Counted from the stretch's first letter, positions 1-9,074 are shown. The stretch is 64,000 bases of DNA from Spirochaetota bacterium (GCA_023443865.1 JAEZST010000006.1:225439-289438), one strand, 5' to 3'. Numbers and translations are program-made. Notes: generated by a model from the sequence alone, not told the origin.

Positions 1-473
1 TCCGCGGGGATCCAGTCGCCGTTCGGGACCTTTACGCCGGAGGTCGTGCCGTTCCAGGCGAAAACCGCGTCGCGCGAGAAGTCTGCCTGGGAAAGGTCGG
101 GAAGGCTGCCGTAAGGCGCGTTGAAATAGCGGGAGTCCGCGATCTTGAGCTGCTTTTTTACGTCGCTCGCCCAGCCCTCGCCGAAGGATTCCCAGGAGAA
201 TACGTCTACGCCGCGCGCCCCAAGGAGCGACCACAGGGCCATTTCGAAGGCCCCGGTATCGGAGGCCGGGACGATCCCGACGCGATAATCGGAGGGAAGG
301 CCGAGCAGTTTCTTCGTCCGCTCGATGGACTCCTGGAGGCGGGCCTTGCCGAGGGACGAGCGGTGGGAACGGCCGAGTATATCGCCGCGAAGGGACGAAA
401 GCGAATAGCCGGGATGCTTGGCGCAGGGCCCGGAGGAAAAGTTCGGGTTTGCCGGTTTTTCGGTAGGTTTCAC
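1..473 (-). CDS. serC: Phosphoserine aminotransferase, 3'-truncated by the window edge
   Basis: PLP-dependent transaminase of serine biosynthesis (3-phosphohydroxypyruvate plus glutamate to phosphoserine plus 2-oxoglutarate). The 157 visible codons match the N-terminal third of the SerC form that begins with FSSGPCAKHPGYSLSSL and continues with GRSHRSSLGKARL, IVPASDTGAFEMALWSLLGA, WESFGEGWASDVKKQLK and WNGTTSGVKVPNGDW. The start is a GTG at 473-471, chosen because AGTAAGGAG lies about 7 nt upstream and no better start is near. It lies downstream of pgi on the same strand, 139 nt away. The PLP lysine lies beyond position 1 and cannot be seen. Confidence 0.9.
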   Translation of the reverse strand, partial: MKPTEKPANPNFSSGPCAKHPGYSLSSLRGDILGRSHRSSLGKARLQESIERTKKLLGLPSDYRVGIVPASDTGAFEMALWSLLGARGVDVFSWESFGEGWASDVKKQLKIADSRYFNAPYGSLPDLSQADFSRDAVFAWNGTTSGVKVPNGDWIPA

Positions 474-612
474 GATAGCTCCTTACTTTTTTTACTGATC
501 GGCCCGTCGATACGCGGCCGCCTGAACGAAGGGGCGCGTTCTGGGCGGGGGCTCCGCCGATCCGACGTCGCCCCTCGTGGCCTTGCGTGCCTCTTCTTGG
601 ATATCCCGAGGC

Positions 613-2184
613 TTACAGGCCGAACAGGTCCGCGTAGGCCTTGAGCTCGCTTCCCATGTCGCCGGAAAGGACCTTCTTGGTGAGGACCTTGCCCAGCTGC
701 ACGCCTTCCTGGTCGAAGCTGTTCAGGTTCCACGCGAAACCCTGGAACATGATTTTGTTCTCGTAGTGCGCGAGAAGGGTGCCGAGGGCGGCGGGGGTAA
801 GGCGCTTTCCGCGGATGAGGCTCGAGGGCCGCTCGCCGGGGAAGTTCTTGTTGGGGTTCGCGTCGCTTTTTCCCTTGGCGAAGGCGACGATCTGGGCGAC
901 GAGGTTGGCGCAGAGCTTTTTCTGGCTCGTGGAACCGTCTACCGTCACGTCGTTGCCCGCCTGGTTCTCGGTGAAGCCGATGAACTGGAGGGGGACCGCG
1001 TCGGTACCCTGGTGGAGGAGCTGGAAGAAGGAGTGCTGGCCGTTGGTGCCGGGCTCGCCGAAGATCACCGGGCCGGTGGAGTATTCGACCGGTTCGCCGC
1101 GGCGGTTCACCTGCTTGCCGTTGGATTCCATGTCCGCCTGCTGGAGGTGGGCGGGGAACCGGGAAAGGGCCTGGCTGTAGGGAAGGATCGCGGTGGAGGG
1201 AAAGCCTAGGGCGTTCCGCTCGTACACGCCGATGAGGGCGTCGAGAAGGGCGGGATTCTTGCGGATATCAGACTCGAGGGCGCTCTTGTCGGCGGCGGTC
1301 GCCCCGGCGAGGAACTCTTCGAAGGCCTCGGGCCCGAAGGCGAGGGAAAGCACGGCGCCGCCCACGGCGGAGGAAGAGGAATAGCGGCCGCCGATGAAGT
1401 CGTCCATGTAGAAGGAGGCGAGGTAGCCGGGATTGTTCGCCAAGGGGCTGGTTTCGCTCGTTACGGCGATCATCTGCCTGGCGGGATCGAGGCCCGCTTT
1501 CTTGAGGAAGTCCTTCACGAAAAGCTCGTTGGCGAGGGTTTCCTGGGTGGTGCCGCTTTTCGATACGAGTATGAAAAGGCTCTTCGCGAGGTCGATGCCG
1601 GCCACGACGGCCGAGGCGTCGTCGGGGTCAACGTTGGAGACGAAGCGGGCTTCCATCTTTTTCTTGCCGTTTGATACCGCCCATTGCTCGAGGGCGAGGT
1701 AGAGGGCGCGGGGGCCGAGGTCGGAGCCGCCGATGCCGATCTGCACGACCGTGTCGAACTTGTCGCCCTTGGTTCCCTTGATCTCCCCGGAGTGGACCTT
1801 CTTCGCGAAGGCGGCGATTTTCGCCTGCTCGCCCGCGTAAAAGGCGCGCAAGTTCTTGCCCTCGAAGACCACGTCCTTACCGAGCTGGCCGCGGGCGAGC
1901 TGGTGGAGCACCTTGCGGTTTTCGCCGGTGTTGATCGTCTCGCCGTCGAGGAGGGCCTTGTACTTTTCGATCAGCTGCTGCTCGTCGGAGAGCTCCTGCA
2001 GCACCGTGAGGATTTGCTCGTTAACCTGTTTCGCTGCATAATTATACACGAGGCCCGAAGCCATGGGGGCGTCGTACTTCTTCACGCGATCGGCAGTGAG
2101 GACGTCGGCAAGACGCACCTGCCCCGCGAGCGAAAGCATTTTCTTGTATGCCTCGCTCGAATCGAGATTGTTCCAGTTGATCAT
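613..2184 (-). CDS. pgi: Glucose-6-phosphate isomerase
   Basis: Interconverts glucose-6-phosphate and fructose-6-phosphate in cytosolic glycolysis/gluconeogenesis. The 523 residues carry the family motifs in order: IGIGGSDLGPRAL near residue 150, VSKSGTTQETL near 208, GGRYSSSSAVGGAVLSLAFG, GEPGTNGQHSFFQLLHQG near 380 with the catalytic Glu/His region, and a C-terminal YENKIMFQGFAWNLNSFDQ-like segment. Length is typical for the long bacterial form. The ATG at 2184 follows AGGAGAAATCAG. It lies 25 nt after argR on the same strand, so the two may share a transcript. No catalytic loss seen. Confidence 0.96.
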   Translation of the reverse strand: MINWNNLDSSEAYKKMLSLAGQVRLADVLTADRVKKYDAPMASGLVYNYAAKQVNEQILTVLQELSDEQQLIEKYKALLDGETINTGENRKVLHQLARGQLGKDVVFEGKNLRAFYAGEQAKIAAFAKKVHSGEIKGTKGDKFDTVVQIGIGGSDLGPRALYLALEQWAVSNGKKKMEARFVSNVDPDDASAVVAGIDLAKSLFILVSKSGTTQETLANELFVKDFLKKAGLDPARQMIAVTSETSPLANNPGYLASFYMDDFIGGRYSSSSAVGGAVLSLAFGPEAFEEFLAGATAADKSALESDIRKNPALLDALIGVYERNALGFPSTAILPYSQALSRFPAHLQQADMESNGKQVNRRGEPVEYSTGPVIFGEPGTNGQHSFFQLLHQGTDAVPLQFIGFTENQAGNDVTVDGSTSQKKLCANLVAQIVAFAKGKSDANPNKNFPGERPSSLIRGKRLTPAALGTLLAHYENKIMFQGFAWNLNSFDQEGVQLGKVLTKKVLSGDMGSELKAYADLFGL

Positions 2185-2209
2185 CTGATTTCTCCTAAAA
2201 AATGAGGGC

Positions 2210-2683
2210 TTACTCGTCCAGTTCGGGAATTTTCATTTTGAGGGTATCGAGGAAGTCTTCGCCGGAAACCCCTTCGCGCAGGCACACGAATACGCAGTTG
2301 TCGCGCCCGGCGATGGTACCGAGGATTTCCTCGAGGTTCATGCTGTCCAGGGCGCTTGCCACCACGTCGGAATGCCCGGAATAGGTCTTGATGACCACCA
2401 TATTGAGGGAGTATTCGATGGAGATGTACCCGCGCAGGAAATCCTGAACGACGGTTTGCTCCGACTCCTGGCGCTCTTCGTCGCCGGGAAGGGTGTACAC
2501 GTATCCGTTGTGGCCGTCGGAAAGCTTACCGACTTTCAGGAGCTTAAGGTCCCGGGACAGGGTAGCTTGGGTAACGGCGAAGCCCTCGCGGGACAGGTAG
2601 CCGAGCAGGGCTTCCTGGGATTCGATCCGGTACGTCTTTATTAGCTTGCGGATCGTTTTAAGACGGGTAAGTCGTTCTTTCAC
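2210..2683 (-). CDS. argR: Arginine repressor ArgR
   Basis: Arginine-responsive transcription factor, 157 residues. The N-terminal winged helix contains TQATLSRDLKLL (residues about 38-49), the ArgR DNA-recognition segment; the C-terminal hexamerisation/arginine domain contains GTIAGRDNCVFVC near residue 120. In well-studied ArgR/AhrC the second motif is G-D-D-T and both Asp contact arginine; here the first Asp is Arg (GRDN), so ligand response may differ (inference). Start is GTG at 2683-2681; no other start fits the conserved N-terminus. An ARG-box-like operator lies just upstream. Followed by pgi. Confidence 0.93.
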   Translation of the reverse strand: MKERLTRLKTIRKLIKTYRIESQEALLGYLSREGFAVTQATLSRDLKLLKVGKLSDGHNGYVYTLPGDEERQESEQTVVQDFLRGYISIEYSLNMVVIKTYSGHSDVVASALDSMNLEEILGTIAGRDNCVFVCLREGVSGEDFLDTLKMKIPELDE

Positions 2684-2704
2684 GTATTAGGGCCATCCAG
2701 TAAA

Positions 2705-2720
2705 ATGAATAATTATACAT
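2705..2720. promoter_or_regulatory. ARG box (ArgR operator)
   Basis: ATGAATAATTATACAT is a near-perfect dyad (one mismatched pair) and matches the known ARG-box form TGAAT-N4-ATTCA closely. It lies between the divergent argR and DUF342 genes and covers the likely -10 of argR, so ArgR autorepression is expected (inference). Confidence 0.75.
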
Positions 2721-2739
2721 ATATAATGGATAATGTAAG
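2712..2739 (-). promoter_or_regulatory. Probable argR promoter
   Basis: On the minus strand CTTACA (2739-2734), a 16-nt spacer and TATAAT (2717-2712). The -10 lies inside the ARG box. A TATAAT on the plus strand at 2722-2727 could serve the divergent gene, but no good -35 is seen for it. Confidence 0.5.
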
Positions 2740-2744
2740 CGGTA

Positions 2745-4211
2745 ATGTCAAGGGACGTTTTTACCGATATTGAGACGGGAGAAGGTACAGTGGGAGACGA
2801 ACGGACCCAGGAAAAACAGGAAAGCAGCATCCTCTACATTCGTCAGGGAGAATCCAACGACGGCTATGCCGAAGTTACGGTGAGCCCGGACCGGAAAAAG
2901 GCAGTCGCCCATTTTTATCCGCCGATCCCCGGGGGGGCCTTTCTCACCGTCCCCGTATTCCTGGGGAAACTCGCGGATGCGGGCATAATACACGGCATTC
3001 AGCAAACCGCGGTTGAAGAGGCGGTATTCAAGGCCAATTCGACGCACGAGCCCGTGCGGGACGTCGTTATCGCCCTGGGCACGGAGAGCACCACCGAAAT
3101 ACCCGAGCATTTCATGATGCGCAAGGAATTTCTCGACCGCAAGCCCGAAATTGACCCGAACGCGGCGAGAATCGACTGGCATACCCTGAGCGCCTTTTGC
3201 ATCGTGCACCATAAGGAGCCGCTGGCCCGCCGGATGGCGGCGGTAACGGGAATGCCGGGAAAGGACATTTACGGGGCGGAAACGCCCTTCCGCGTGGAAA
3301 AGATGGCGGAATTCGCCCCCGGCGAAAACGTTGTCGAGCTGGAAAAAGGGCTATTCGCCGGCAAGAGCGGCCGCCTATCCGTATCCCGGGACGGGTTGGT
3401 ATCCATCGAGGACGTTCTGGAACTGAAGAAGGGAGTCGACTTTACCACGGGCAATATCACCTTTCCCGGCGACGTGATCATTCGGGGAAAGGTTGCCGAC
3501 GGCTTTAAGATTTATTCCGCGGGCACCATCGTGGCCGCGGACGTGCTCGACGTGACCGAGGTGGTGTGCAAGAAAGACCTTATCGCCCAAGCCGGGATCG
3601 AGGGCCGCAGCAAGGGCGCGCTCAGGGTGGGCGGCGAGCTTACGGCGCGGTATATCCAAAACTGCAAGGTGGCGGTCCGCGGCGACATACGCGTAAGCGG
3701 GAGCATTATGCAGTCGCGGGTTTACACCATGGGCAGCGTGCGCATGGGGGAAAGCGGTAAGCTCGTGGGCTGCGAGGTAATCGCCATCGGCGGCGTGCAG
3801 GCCTTCGAGATAGGCAGTTCGCACGGCGCGAAAACCAGGGTCCGATGCGGGACCGATTTCACGGTACAGCAGGAACTGGACATCGCGAACGAGCAATTGA
3901 AGGTCCTCGCGGTAAAGATACAGCGGGCCGAAGAGATATACGAGGAAGAGCCCCTGCCGGACATAGCCCGGCATATCGAGGAGCTCAAGGCCAAAAAGGC
4001 CGAGATAATCTCCCGCATTCCCGCCGTACTCCCCCGGATAGACCGCAACGACGAGGCCTTCGTGGAAGTGTACGGCACGGCGTATCCGGGAACGGAAATC
4101 GAGATTTGCCACGTTACGCACACGGTCATGACCGCGGAGAAGCAGGTACGGTTCACCCTGGACAAGACCAAGGGCACCATTACGGGCTCGCCGTTGGGGA
4201 AAAAGCCGTAA
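2745..4211 (+). CDS. DUF342 / FapA-like polymer-forming protein
   Basis: 488-residue cytosolic protein of the DUF342 (flagellar assembly protein A) family. The middle (about 225-385) is a chain of short beta-helix turns rich in Gly and Val (GDVIIRGKVADGFKIYSAGT, GALRVGGELTARYIQNC, GDIRVSGSIMQSRVYTMGSV), followed by a coiled-coil segment (about 378-430) and a C-terminal beta domain. Members are linked to envelope, sporulation or flagellar processes, but their biochemical role is uncertain. The ATG at 2745 has a weak RBS; an in-frame GTG at 2790 preceded by GGGAGAAGG is a credible alternative start that removes 15 residues. Ends 12 nt from the convergent mutS2. Confidence 0.85.
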   Translation: MSRDVFTDIETGEGTVGDERTQEKQESSILYIRQGESNDGYAEVTVSPDRKKAVAHFYPPIPGGAFLTVPVFLGKLADAGIIHGIQQTAVEEAVFKANSTHEPVRDVVIALGTESTTEIPEHFMMRKEFLDRKPEIDPNAARIDWHTLSAFCIVHHKEPLARRMAAVTGMPGKDIYGAETPFRVEKMAEFAPGENVVELEKGLFAGKSGRLSVSRDGLVSIEDVLELKKGVDFTTGNITFPGDVIIRGKVADGFKIYSAGTIVAADVLDVTEVVCKKDLIAQAGIEGRSKGALRVGGELTARYIQNCKVAVRGDIRVSGSIMQSRVYTMGSVRMGESGKLVGCEVIAIGGVQAFEIGSSHGAKTRVRCGTDFTVQQELDIANEQLKVLAVKIQRAEEIYEEEPLPDIARHIEELKAKKAEIISRIPAVLPRIDRNDEAFVEVYGTAYPGTEIEICHVTHTVMTAEKQVRFTLDKTKGTITGSPLGKKP

Positions 4212-4223
4212 GGGCGGGCCGGG

Positions 4224-6857
4224 TCACGAGCCGGTCATGCGCACGACGGTCTTCCCCGTTCCGCCCTCCTCGGGCCGGGCGAAGTGGAATTCCTCCACGC
4301 CCCGATAGGAGCGGAGCATGTTTTGCACCGCTTCCTGCAGGATCCCGTGGCCCTTTCCGTGCACCACGGAAAATTCGCGTAAACCCTTCATGGCGGCGAG
4401 GTCCAGCTGGCGTTCCAGCGCCTTCATCGCCTCGCCGTGGCGCATGCCCAAAAGCCTGAGCTCGAAGGCCGGCGTATCGCCCTCGCCCATTTCGGCGTGA
4501 ACCTCTACCGAAACCTTTTTTTCGCGGCCCGGTTTCACCGGCACGGCGCTGAGGGAGTCTTCGCCCACGGTCATGCGGATCGAGTCGGTCGCGACGATCC
4601 ATTGGCCCTTTTTCGCCTCGCGCACGATGGTTCCCCGGCGCTTCGTCTCGCCCACGTATACCTCGACTCCGGGAGCGATGTCGGGCAGGATTTCCGCCCT
4701 GGAATCGATTCCCTTACCGTAAGTCGCGGCGCGGCGGCCCTGCCGGGCCTTGTCGGAACCCTTTTTCCCGGACGGCGACGGGTCGCCTTCGGCGGCGTCC
4801 TTCGCGGTAAGTTCCCGTTCCCGGTCCTCGAACTCGCGGCGCAGGGCCGCGGCCCCGTTGCGGTCCGCCAGCAAGCCCTCGTGCTCTTCGTTAATTAGCC
4901 GCTCGAACTCCCCCATCCAGGCCTTTACCTGGAGCGTTTTCTCGCGGGTCAGCTCGCCCTCGCGTATTTCGCGCACCAGGTTTTCCAGCTGCTTCCGGCT
5001 CTCGTCAAAGAGCCTGTCCAGCCGGCGGTAGCCCTGTTCCCGCAGCTCCACTTCCTTTTGCCTCAGCTGCAGTTCCCGAAGATCGGTCTTGCGCCGCTTT
5101 TCGCGCAGGTCCCGTTCCTCGAGCCGCTTATCCTTTTCGAAGCGGGCCAGCTCCTCGTGCTTGGCGGTAAGCCCCTTGATGAGGGCGGAAACGTCGGCGC
5201 GCTCGGAAGCGAGATAGCCCCGCGCCGCGTCGACGACGGCGGGGTCGAGCCCGTTGCGTTTCGCGATGTCCAGGGCATGGCTCTCCCCGGGAACGCCCAT
5301 GAGGATGCGGTAGGTCGGGGAAAGGGTATTCTCGTCGAAATCCACCGAGGCGTTCACGCACGAAGGGTGGGTATAGCCGTAATTCTTGAGCACGCCGTGG
5401 TGCGTCGTGGCGAGCACCACGGAGCCGCGCTCGAGCAGGGAATCGAGCACGGCCATGGCGATGGCGCTCCCCTCCTGGGGATCGGTGCCGCTGGCGAGCT
5501 CGTCGAGGAGCACCAGGCTCTTTTCGGTGGCCGAGGCGAGGATGCCCGCCACGTTTTTCATGTGGCCCGAGAAGGTGGAAAGGGACTGGTCCAGGGATTG
5601 CTCGTCGCCGATATCGCAGCCGATAAAGTCGAAGACCGGCAGGGCGGTGGTCTCCGCGGCGGGCACCGGCCAGCCCGACTGATTGAGCAGGGCAAAAAGG
5701 GCGACGGTCTTGAGGCTCACGGTCTTGCCGCCCGTATTCGGGCCGGTGATGATGAGGACGCGCCCGCCCGGGGTCAGCACGAGGTCGATGGGGACGGCGC
5801 GGCTACCCAGCAGGGGGTGCCTCGCCTGGCGAAGCCTGAGGCGGGACACGGGTTCGTCTAAGTTTTGCTCACCGCCGGGGGATCTTGACTCGCCGCCTGT
5901 TTCGCCGTTTCCCCCGTCATGCGGGATGTTCTCGGCGAATACGCACCGCCAGTCCCGCCCCCAGCGGGCCGCGGCGCCGATCCCGTCCAGGAAAACCATG
6001 CGGGAAAGGGAATCGGCGAGCATGTCGGCCGAGGGGGAGAGACTCGCGGTGAGTTCCTTCAGGATTCGGGCGATCTCGCGGGCCAGGCGGTGTTCCTCGG
6101 CCACGAGGTCGTTGTTGCGGTCAACCACGTCGTCGGGCTCCACGTACACGGTCTGGCCGGATTGGGACACCTCGTGCACGATGCCCTTGACGCGGCCCCG
6201 GAAATTGGAGCGCAGGGCGATGACCTGGCGGCCGTCGCGGAGCGCGGGGAGGGTCGACTGGAGCATGGGCCTGACGGAATCGTCGGAAAGGTAGGTTCCC
6301 ACGAGGCGCTCTATGTCCTGGCGGATGCGGGTTATTCCCTGACGGATCGCGCGAAGCTCGGGTAAGTCGCGCACCTCGCCCGAACCGCGGTCAATGACCC
6401 GGAAAATATCGGCCGCGGGGCCGGTCAGGTCTCCCAGGGCGAGGGTTTCCGCGAGCAGGGCCCGTTCCGCGGCCTCGTCGCCGAACAGGGTTCCCACGTC
6501 GCGCCTCCCCGACGCTATTTGCCGCTCGCGGTTTTCGGCCCACTCCCGCAGGCGGTTTACCGATTCGCAAAAAAGGCCGAGGGCATGGAGCTCTCCCGCT
6601 TCCAGCGTCGCGCCCTCCACCCGCAGCCGGCCCAAAAACGGGCGGATCGGGGGCCAGGCGCCGAGGACCGGGGGCCGCTCGGCGGAAAGGGCGCGAAGCC
6701 AGGCGATGCCGAGGGCCTTCAGCCGCCCCACCTCCGCCGGATCGGTAGAGGGCTCGCGGAGGGAGAGGGCGGCGCGGCCCTCCTCGCTCATGCACAGGCC
6801 CGCGATGGTCTCGCGGACCCGCGTATATTCCAGTACTTCAAGGGTTCGTTCGTTCAT
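4224..6857 (-). CDS. mutS2: MutS2 family ATPase with Smr domain
   Basis: 877-residue MutS2, somewhat longer than the usual ~780-790. The order is N-terminal core (1-270), clamp/lever region, ABC-type ATPase with Walker A TGPNTGGKTVSLKT, signature DQSLSTFSGHMKN and Walker B LVLLDELASGTDP, a long charged coiled coil, a KOW-like segment and a C-terminal Smr domain. MutS2 binds branched DNA or collided ribosomes in other bacteria. The Smr HGKG motif is kept (VVHGKGHGILQ), but the LDLR motif is degenerate: ELRLLGMR stands where ELDLRGMR is usual. I start at ATG 6857 (MNERTLEVLEYTRVRETIAG) because that is the family N-terminus; the in-frame ATG at 7016 would add 53 residues with no family character. 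Confidence 0.93.
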   Translation of the reverse strand: MNERTLEVLEYTRVRETIAGLCMSEEGRAALSLREPSTDPAEVGRLKALGIAWLRALSAERPPVLGAWPPIRPFLGRLRVEGATLEAGELHALGLFCESVNRLREWAENRERQIASGRRDVGTLFGDEAAERALLAETLALGDLTGPAADIFRVIDRGSGEVRDLPELRAIRQGITRIRQDIERLVGTYLSDDSVRPMLQSTLPALRDGRQVIALRSNFRGRVKGIVHEVSQSGQTVYVEPDDVVDRNNDLVAEEHRLAREIARILKELTASLSPSADMLADSLSRMVFLDGIGAAARWGRDWRCVFAENIPHDGGNGETGGESRSPGGEQNLDEPVSRLRLRQARHPLLGSRAVPIDLVLTPGGRVLIITGPNTGGKTVSLKTVALFALLNQSGWPVPAAETTALPVFDFIGCDIGDEQSLDQSLSTFSGHMKNVAGILASATEKSLVLLDELASGTDPQEGSAIAMAVLDSLLERGSVVLATTHHGVLKNYGYTHPSCVNASVDFDENTLSPTYRILMGVPGESHALDIAKRNGLDPAVVDAARGYLASERADVSALIKGLTAKHEELARFEKDKRLEERDLREKRRKTDLRELQLRQKEVELREQGYRRLDRLFDESRKQLENLVREIREGELTREKTLQVKAWMGEFERLINEEHEGLLADRNGAAALRREFEDRERELTAKDAAEGDPSPSGKKGSDKARQGRRAATYGKGIDSRAEILPDIAPGVEVYVGETKRRGTIVREAKKGQWIVATDSIRMTVGEDSLSAVPVKPGREKKVSVEVHAEMGEGDTPAFELRLLGMRHGEAMKALERQLDLAAMKGLREFSVVHGKGHGILQEAVQNMLRSYRGVEEFHFARPEEGGTGKTVVRMTGS

Positions 6858-6948
6858 TGATAACGCTCGCTTCGTGTTGGGGGAAGCGCGTCCGGACGGG
6901 AGGGACGGGAGGCTGAAGGCGTCGCGCGCCAAGGCAGCGCGCGGTACC

Positions 6949-7890
6949 TCAGTCGGCCAAACGGCCCGTCTCCAGCTCCTCGCGGATGCGCTGCCAGCTT
7001 TCATACCGCTCTTCATGGATTACGCCCGCGTAAACGGCCTCGAGGATTTTGCATCCCGGCTCGTGCAGGTGGGAACAGGAAAGTCCCCATGAACAGCTTC
7101 CGATCAATGGTTCCATCTCGCGGAAATAAAGCGCGAGATCCTTTGCCTCAATATCGTGGAGCACGAACCGGCGCACTCCGGGCGTATCGATAATGGATGC
7201 GGGCCGCTCGCCTTCCCGCGCGGGAAGGTGAAAGAGCATGCCCTTGGTGGTGGTATGGGTTCCCCTGCCGAATTTTTCCGAGAGCGCCGAGGTGCGAAGG
7301 CCGAGCCGGGAGTCGAGGGCGTTCAGGAGGCTCGACTTGCCCACGCCTGACTGTCCGACGAAGGCGGTCAGCTTGCCCGCGAGGATCGATGCGAGCTCGT
7401 CCATCCCCTCGCCCGTTTTCGCGGAAACCTGAAGGGTCTCGTACCCGATGCGCTCCCAGTCGGAGAGTCGGTCCAATACGTCGCCGTCGCAGCCGAGGTC
7501 GCACTTGTTTACCAGGACCAGGGGCTTGATATGCTCCGCGTCGGCCTGTATGAGGGCCCGGTCCACGAAGCGCGGGCGAAAGGGGGGCTCGTCCGGGGTG
7601 GTCACGACCGCGATCAGGTCGAGATTGGACGCCAGGAGCTGGGGGGCCTTCCCCTTTTGGTTCCAGCGGACGAAATGGTTGGCCCGCGGCACCAGGGAAA
7701 GTATCATGCCCCGCCCCGCGTCCAGCGGATCGCCTTCGTACACGACCCGGTCTCCGGCCGCCAGGGGATTGTAATAGCCCTCTACGTCCTTGAGTATTTT
7801 TCCCTTTATCGCGCACAGGCGCACGGAACCGTCGTCGGTTTCCACCTCAAAGAGGTTATTCGTTCCCCCGAGAACCAGGCCTTCGCTCAC
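6949..7890 (-). CDS. rsgA: Ribosome small subunit-dependent GTPase RsgA
   Basis: Circularly permuted GTPase that checks 30S subunit maturation. It has an N-terminal OB fold (1-70), then G4 (VLVNKCDL) before G1 (GQSGVGKSSLLNAL) and G3 (DTPGVR), and a C-terminal zinc knuckle with Cys/His ligands in SCSWGLSCSHLHEPGC. The best start is the GTG at 7890, which overlaps the murI stop as GTGA; an ATG five codons earlier (7905) is also in frame. Cotranscription with murI is indicated by the overlap. All GTPase motifs look intact. Confidence 0.93.
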   Translation of the reverse strand: MSEGLVLGGTNNLFEVETDDGSVRLCAIKGKILKDVEGYYNPLAAGDRVVYEGDPLDAGRGMILSLVPRANHFVRWNQKGKAPQLLASNLDLIAVVTTPDEPPFRPRFVDRALIQADAEHIKPLVLVNKCDLGCDGDVLDRLSDWERIGYETLQVSAKTGEGMDELASILAGKLTAFVGQSGVGKSSLLNALDSRLGLRTSALSEKFGRGTHTTTKGMLFHLPAREGERPASIIDTPGVRRFVLHDIEAKDLALYFREMEPLIGSCSWGLSCSHLHEPGCKILEAVYAGVIHEERYESWQRIREELETGRLAD

Positions 7891-8723
7891 AGAACGCCCC
7901 CCCAATCGATGCGGAACATGTCCGAATAGGTCCGGTAGCGGGATTCCGCCTCGGCGGAAATGCCGCCGGTGACGTAACAGGCGCCGGAACCGGCTTTCCA
8001 GGGCGCGCCCGCGTTCGGTTCGCCCGAGGCGGAACCGTCGAAGGGAACGAGGCGCAGGGCTTGCTGAATCACCCCTTCACGGGAATCGATGATCGCGATA
8101 TCGGCTCCCGCCGCCTCGCGGATTTCCCGCTCCACGTGGAGAAAATGGGTGCAGGCGAGGACGATGGTGTCCACGCCGGCCGCCTTAAAGCGGTCTATCG
8201 AGGGGCGGACGGCCGCGAGCCGCTCCTCGCGGCCGCCGGAGACGAGCTCGCTTTCTATGCGCGAGACCAGGGTTGAATCGCCGATCCGGGTTATTTCGCA
8301 ATCGGGCGCGAAACGCGCGATCAGGTCGTCGGTGTAGGGGTCGCAGACCGTGCGGGCCGTGGCCAACAGGCCGATTTTCCGGTTCTTGGAAACGGAGGCC
8401 GCCACCTTAATGGCCGGCACCGTACCCACGAAGGGAATGGGGAACCGGGCGCGAAGGGCGGGCAAGGCGGCGACCGAAATGGTATTGCAGGCCACCACGA
8501 CCACCCGCGGGCTAAAATGGTCCAAAAGCCGTTCCACGGCCTCGGAGGCGTGGGCGATCACCTCGTCCCGGGTTTTTTCGCCGTAGGGAAAGTTGAGGGT
8601 ATCGGCCAGGTACACGCAGGAGGCGCCGGGAGCGTGCAGGCGGAGCTGGGCCAGGTAGGGCAAGCCGCCTGAGCCGGAGTCGAGAAAGGCATACTGATAG
8701 CAGGTTTCGCAGGTTTCGCTCAT
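7887..8723 (-). CDS. murI: Glutamate racemase
   Basis: Makes D-glutamate for peptidoglycan. 278 residues with FLDSGSGGLPYL (catalytic Asp region, about 14-25), YGEKTRDEV, the first catalytic Cys in VVACNTISVAALP (about 88-100), and the second in VLACTHFLHVE (about 199). Cofactor-independent racemases use this Cys pair. Overlaps rsgA by 4 nt and starts 21 nt after the zinc-ribbon gene, so the four genes from 9038 to 4224 probably form one operon. Confidence 0.94.
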   Translation of the reverse strand: MSETCETCYQYAFLDSGSGGLPYLAQLRLHAPGASCVYLADTLNFPYGEKTRDEVIAHASEAVERLLDHFSPRVVVVACNTISVAALPALRARFPIPFVGTVPAIKVAASVSKNRKIGLLATARTVCDPYTDDLIARFAPDCEITRIGDSTLVSRIESELVSGGREERLAAVRPSIDRFKAAGVDTIVLACTHFLHVEREIREAAGADIAIIDSREGVIQQALRLVPFDGSASGEPNAGAPWKAGSGACYVTGGISAEAESRYRTYSDMFRIDWGGVL

Positions 8724-8744
8724 GGTGATGGAAGGACGGGGACC

Positions 8745-9038
8745 CTAACCGAAGAGGCTATCGAAGGCCGTTCGGGAGGGCGTGGCGCCGCTTCCCTCCT
8801 TCTTGGCAGGGGGATGGTCTTTTTTGAACGCGGGATTCACGCCGAACGAGTCGCAGAAATTGGCGCGCTCCTTATCGGTCGGCGCGTCTTCTACCCGCTC
8901 CGCGCAGTCATGGTACGAACCGGGGGACCAAAAGCGGCAGTTGCGGCAAGACCGCAGGTCGCTCCCGCAGGATTCACAGGCGAGGCTTCGGCCCACGGGG
9001 TTTTCCGCGGTTATGGCTTTTCCGCATTTCCAGCACAT
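8745..9038 (-). CDS. Small Cys-rich zinc-ribbon protein, function unknown
   Basis: 97 residues. CxxC pairs in MCWKCGK and ACESCGS, then CRNCRFWSPGSYHDCAE, and a final KERANFCDSFGVNPAF. The first two pairs look like a zinc ribbon; the segment after them (CRNCRFW...YHDC...ANFCDSF) recurs in uncharacterised bacterial proteins I have seen. The C-terminal 25 residues are polar and probably disordered. The start at ATG 9038 is supported by a promoter whose -10 ends 7 nt before it; longer in-frame readings upstream are the shadow of the divergent gene. First gene before murI (21-nt gap). No function can be given. Confidence 0.75.
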   Translation of the reverse strand: MCWKCGKAITAENPVGRSLACESCGSDLRSCRNCRFWSPGSYHDCAERVEDAPTDKERANFCDSFGVNPAFKKDHPPAKKEGSGATPSRTAFDSLFG

Positions 9039-9045
9039 GGGAGTA

Positions 9046-9074
9046 ATAATAACCCTTTGACCAAAATCGCGCAA
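9046..9074 (-). promoter_or_regulatory. Promoter of the zinc-ribbon-murI-rsgA-mutS2 run
   Basis: TTGCGC (9074-9069), 17 nt, TATTAT (9051-9046), then 7 nt to the ATG at 9038. The expected transcription start falls on or next to the ATG, so the mRNA should be leaderless. It overlaps the divergent promoter at 9057-9085. Confidence 0.6.

Noticed and set aside
5058..5861. Long plus-strand frames opposite mutS2, and similar ones opposite oppA (26341-28128) and the TPR gene (28967-30238).
   Set aside because: Shadows of GC-rich genes on the other strand; no RBS or family signal.
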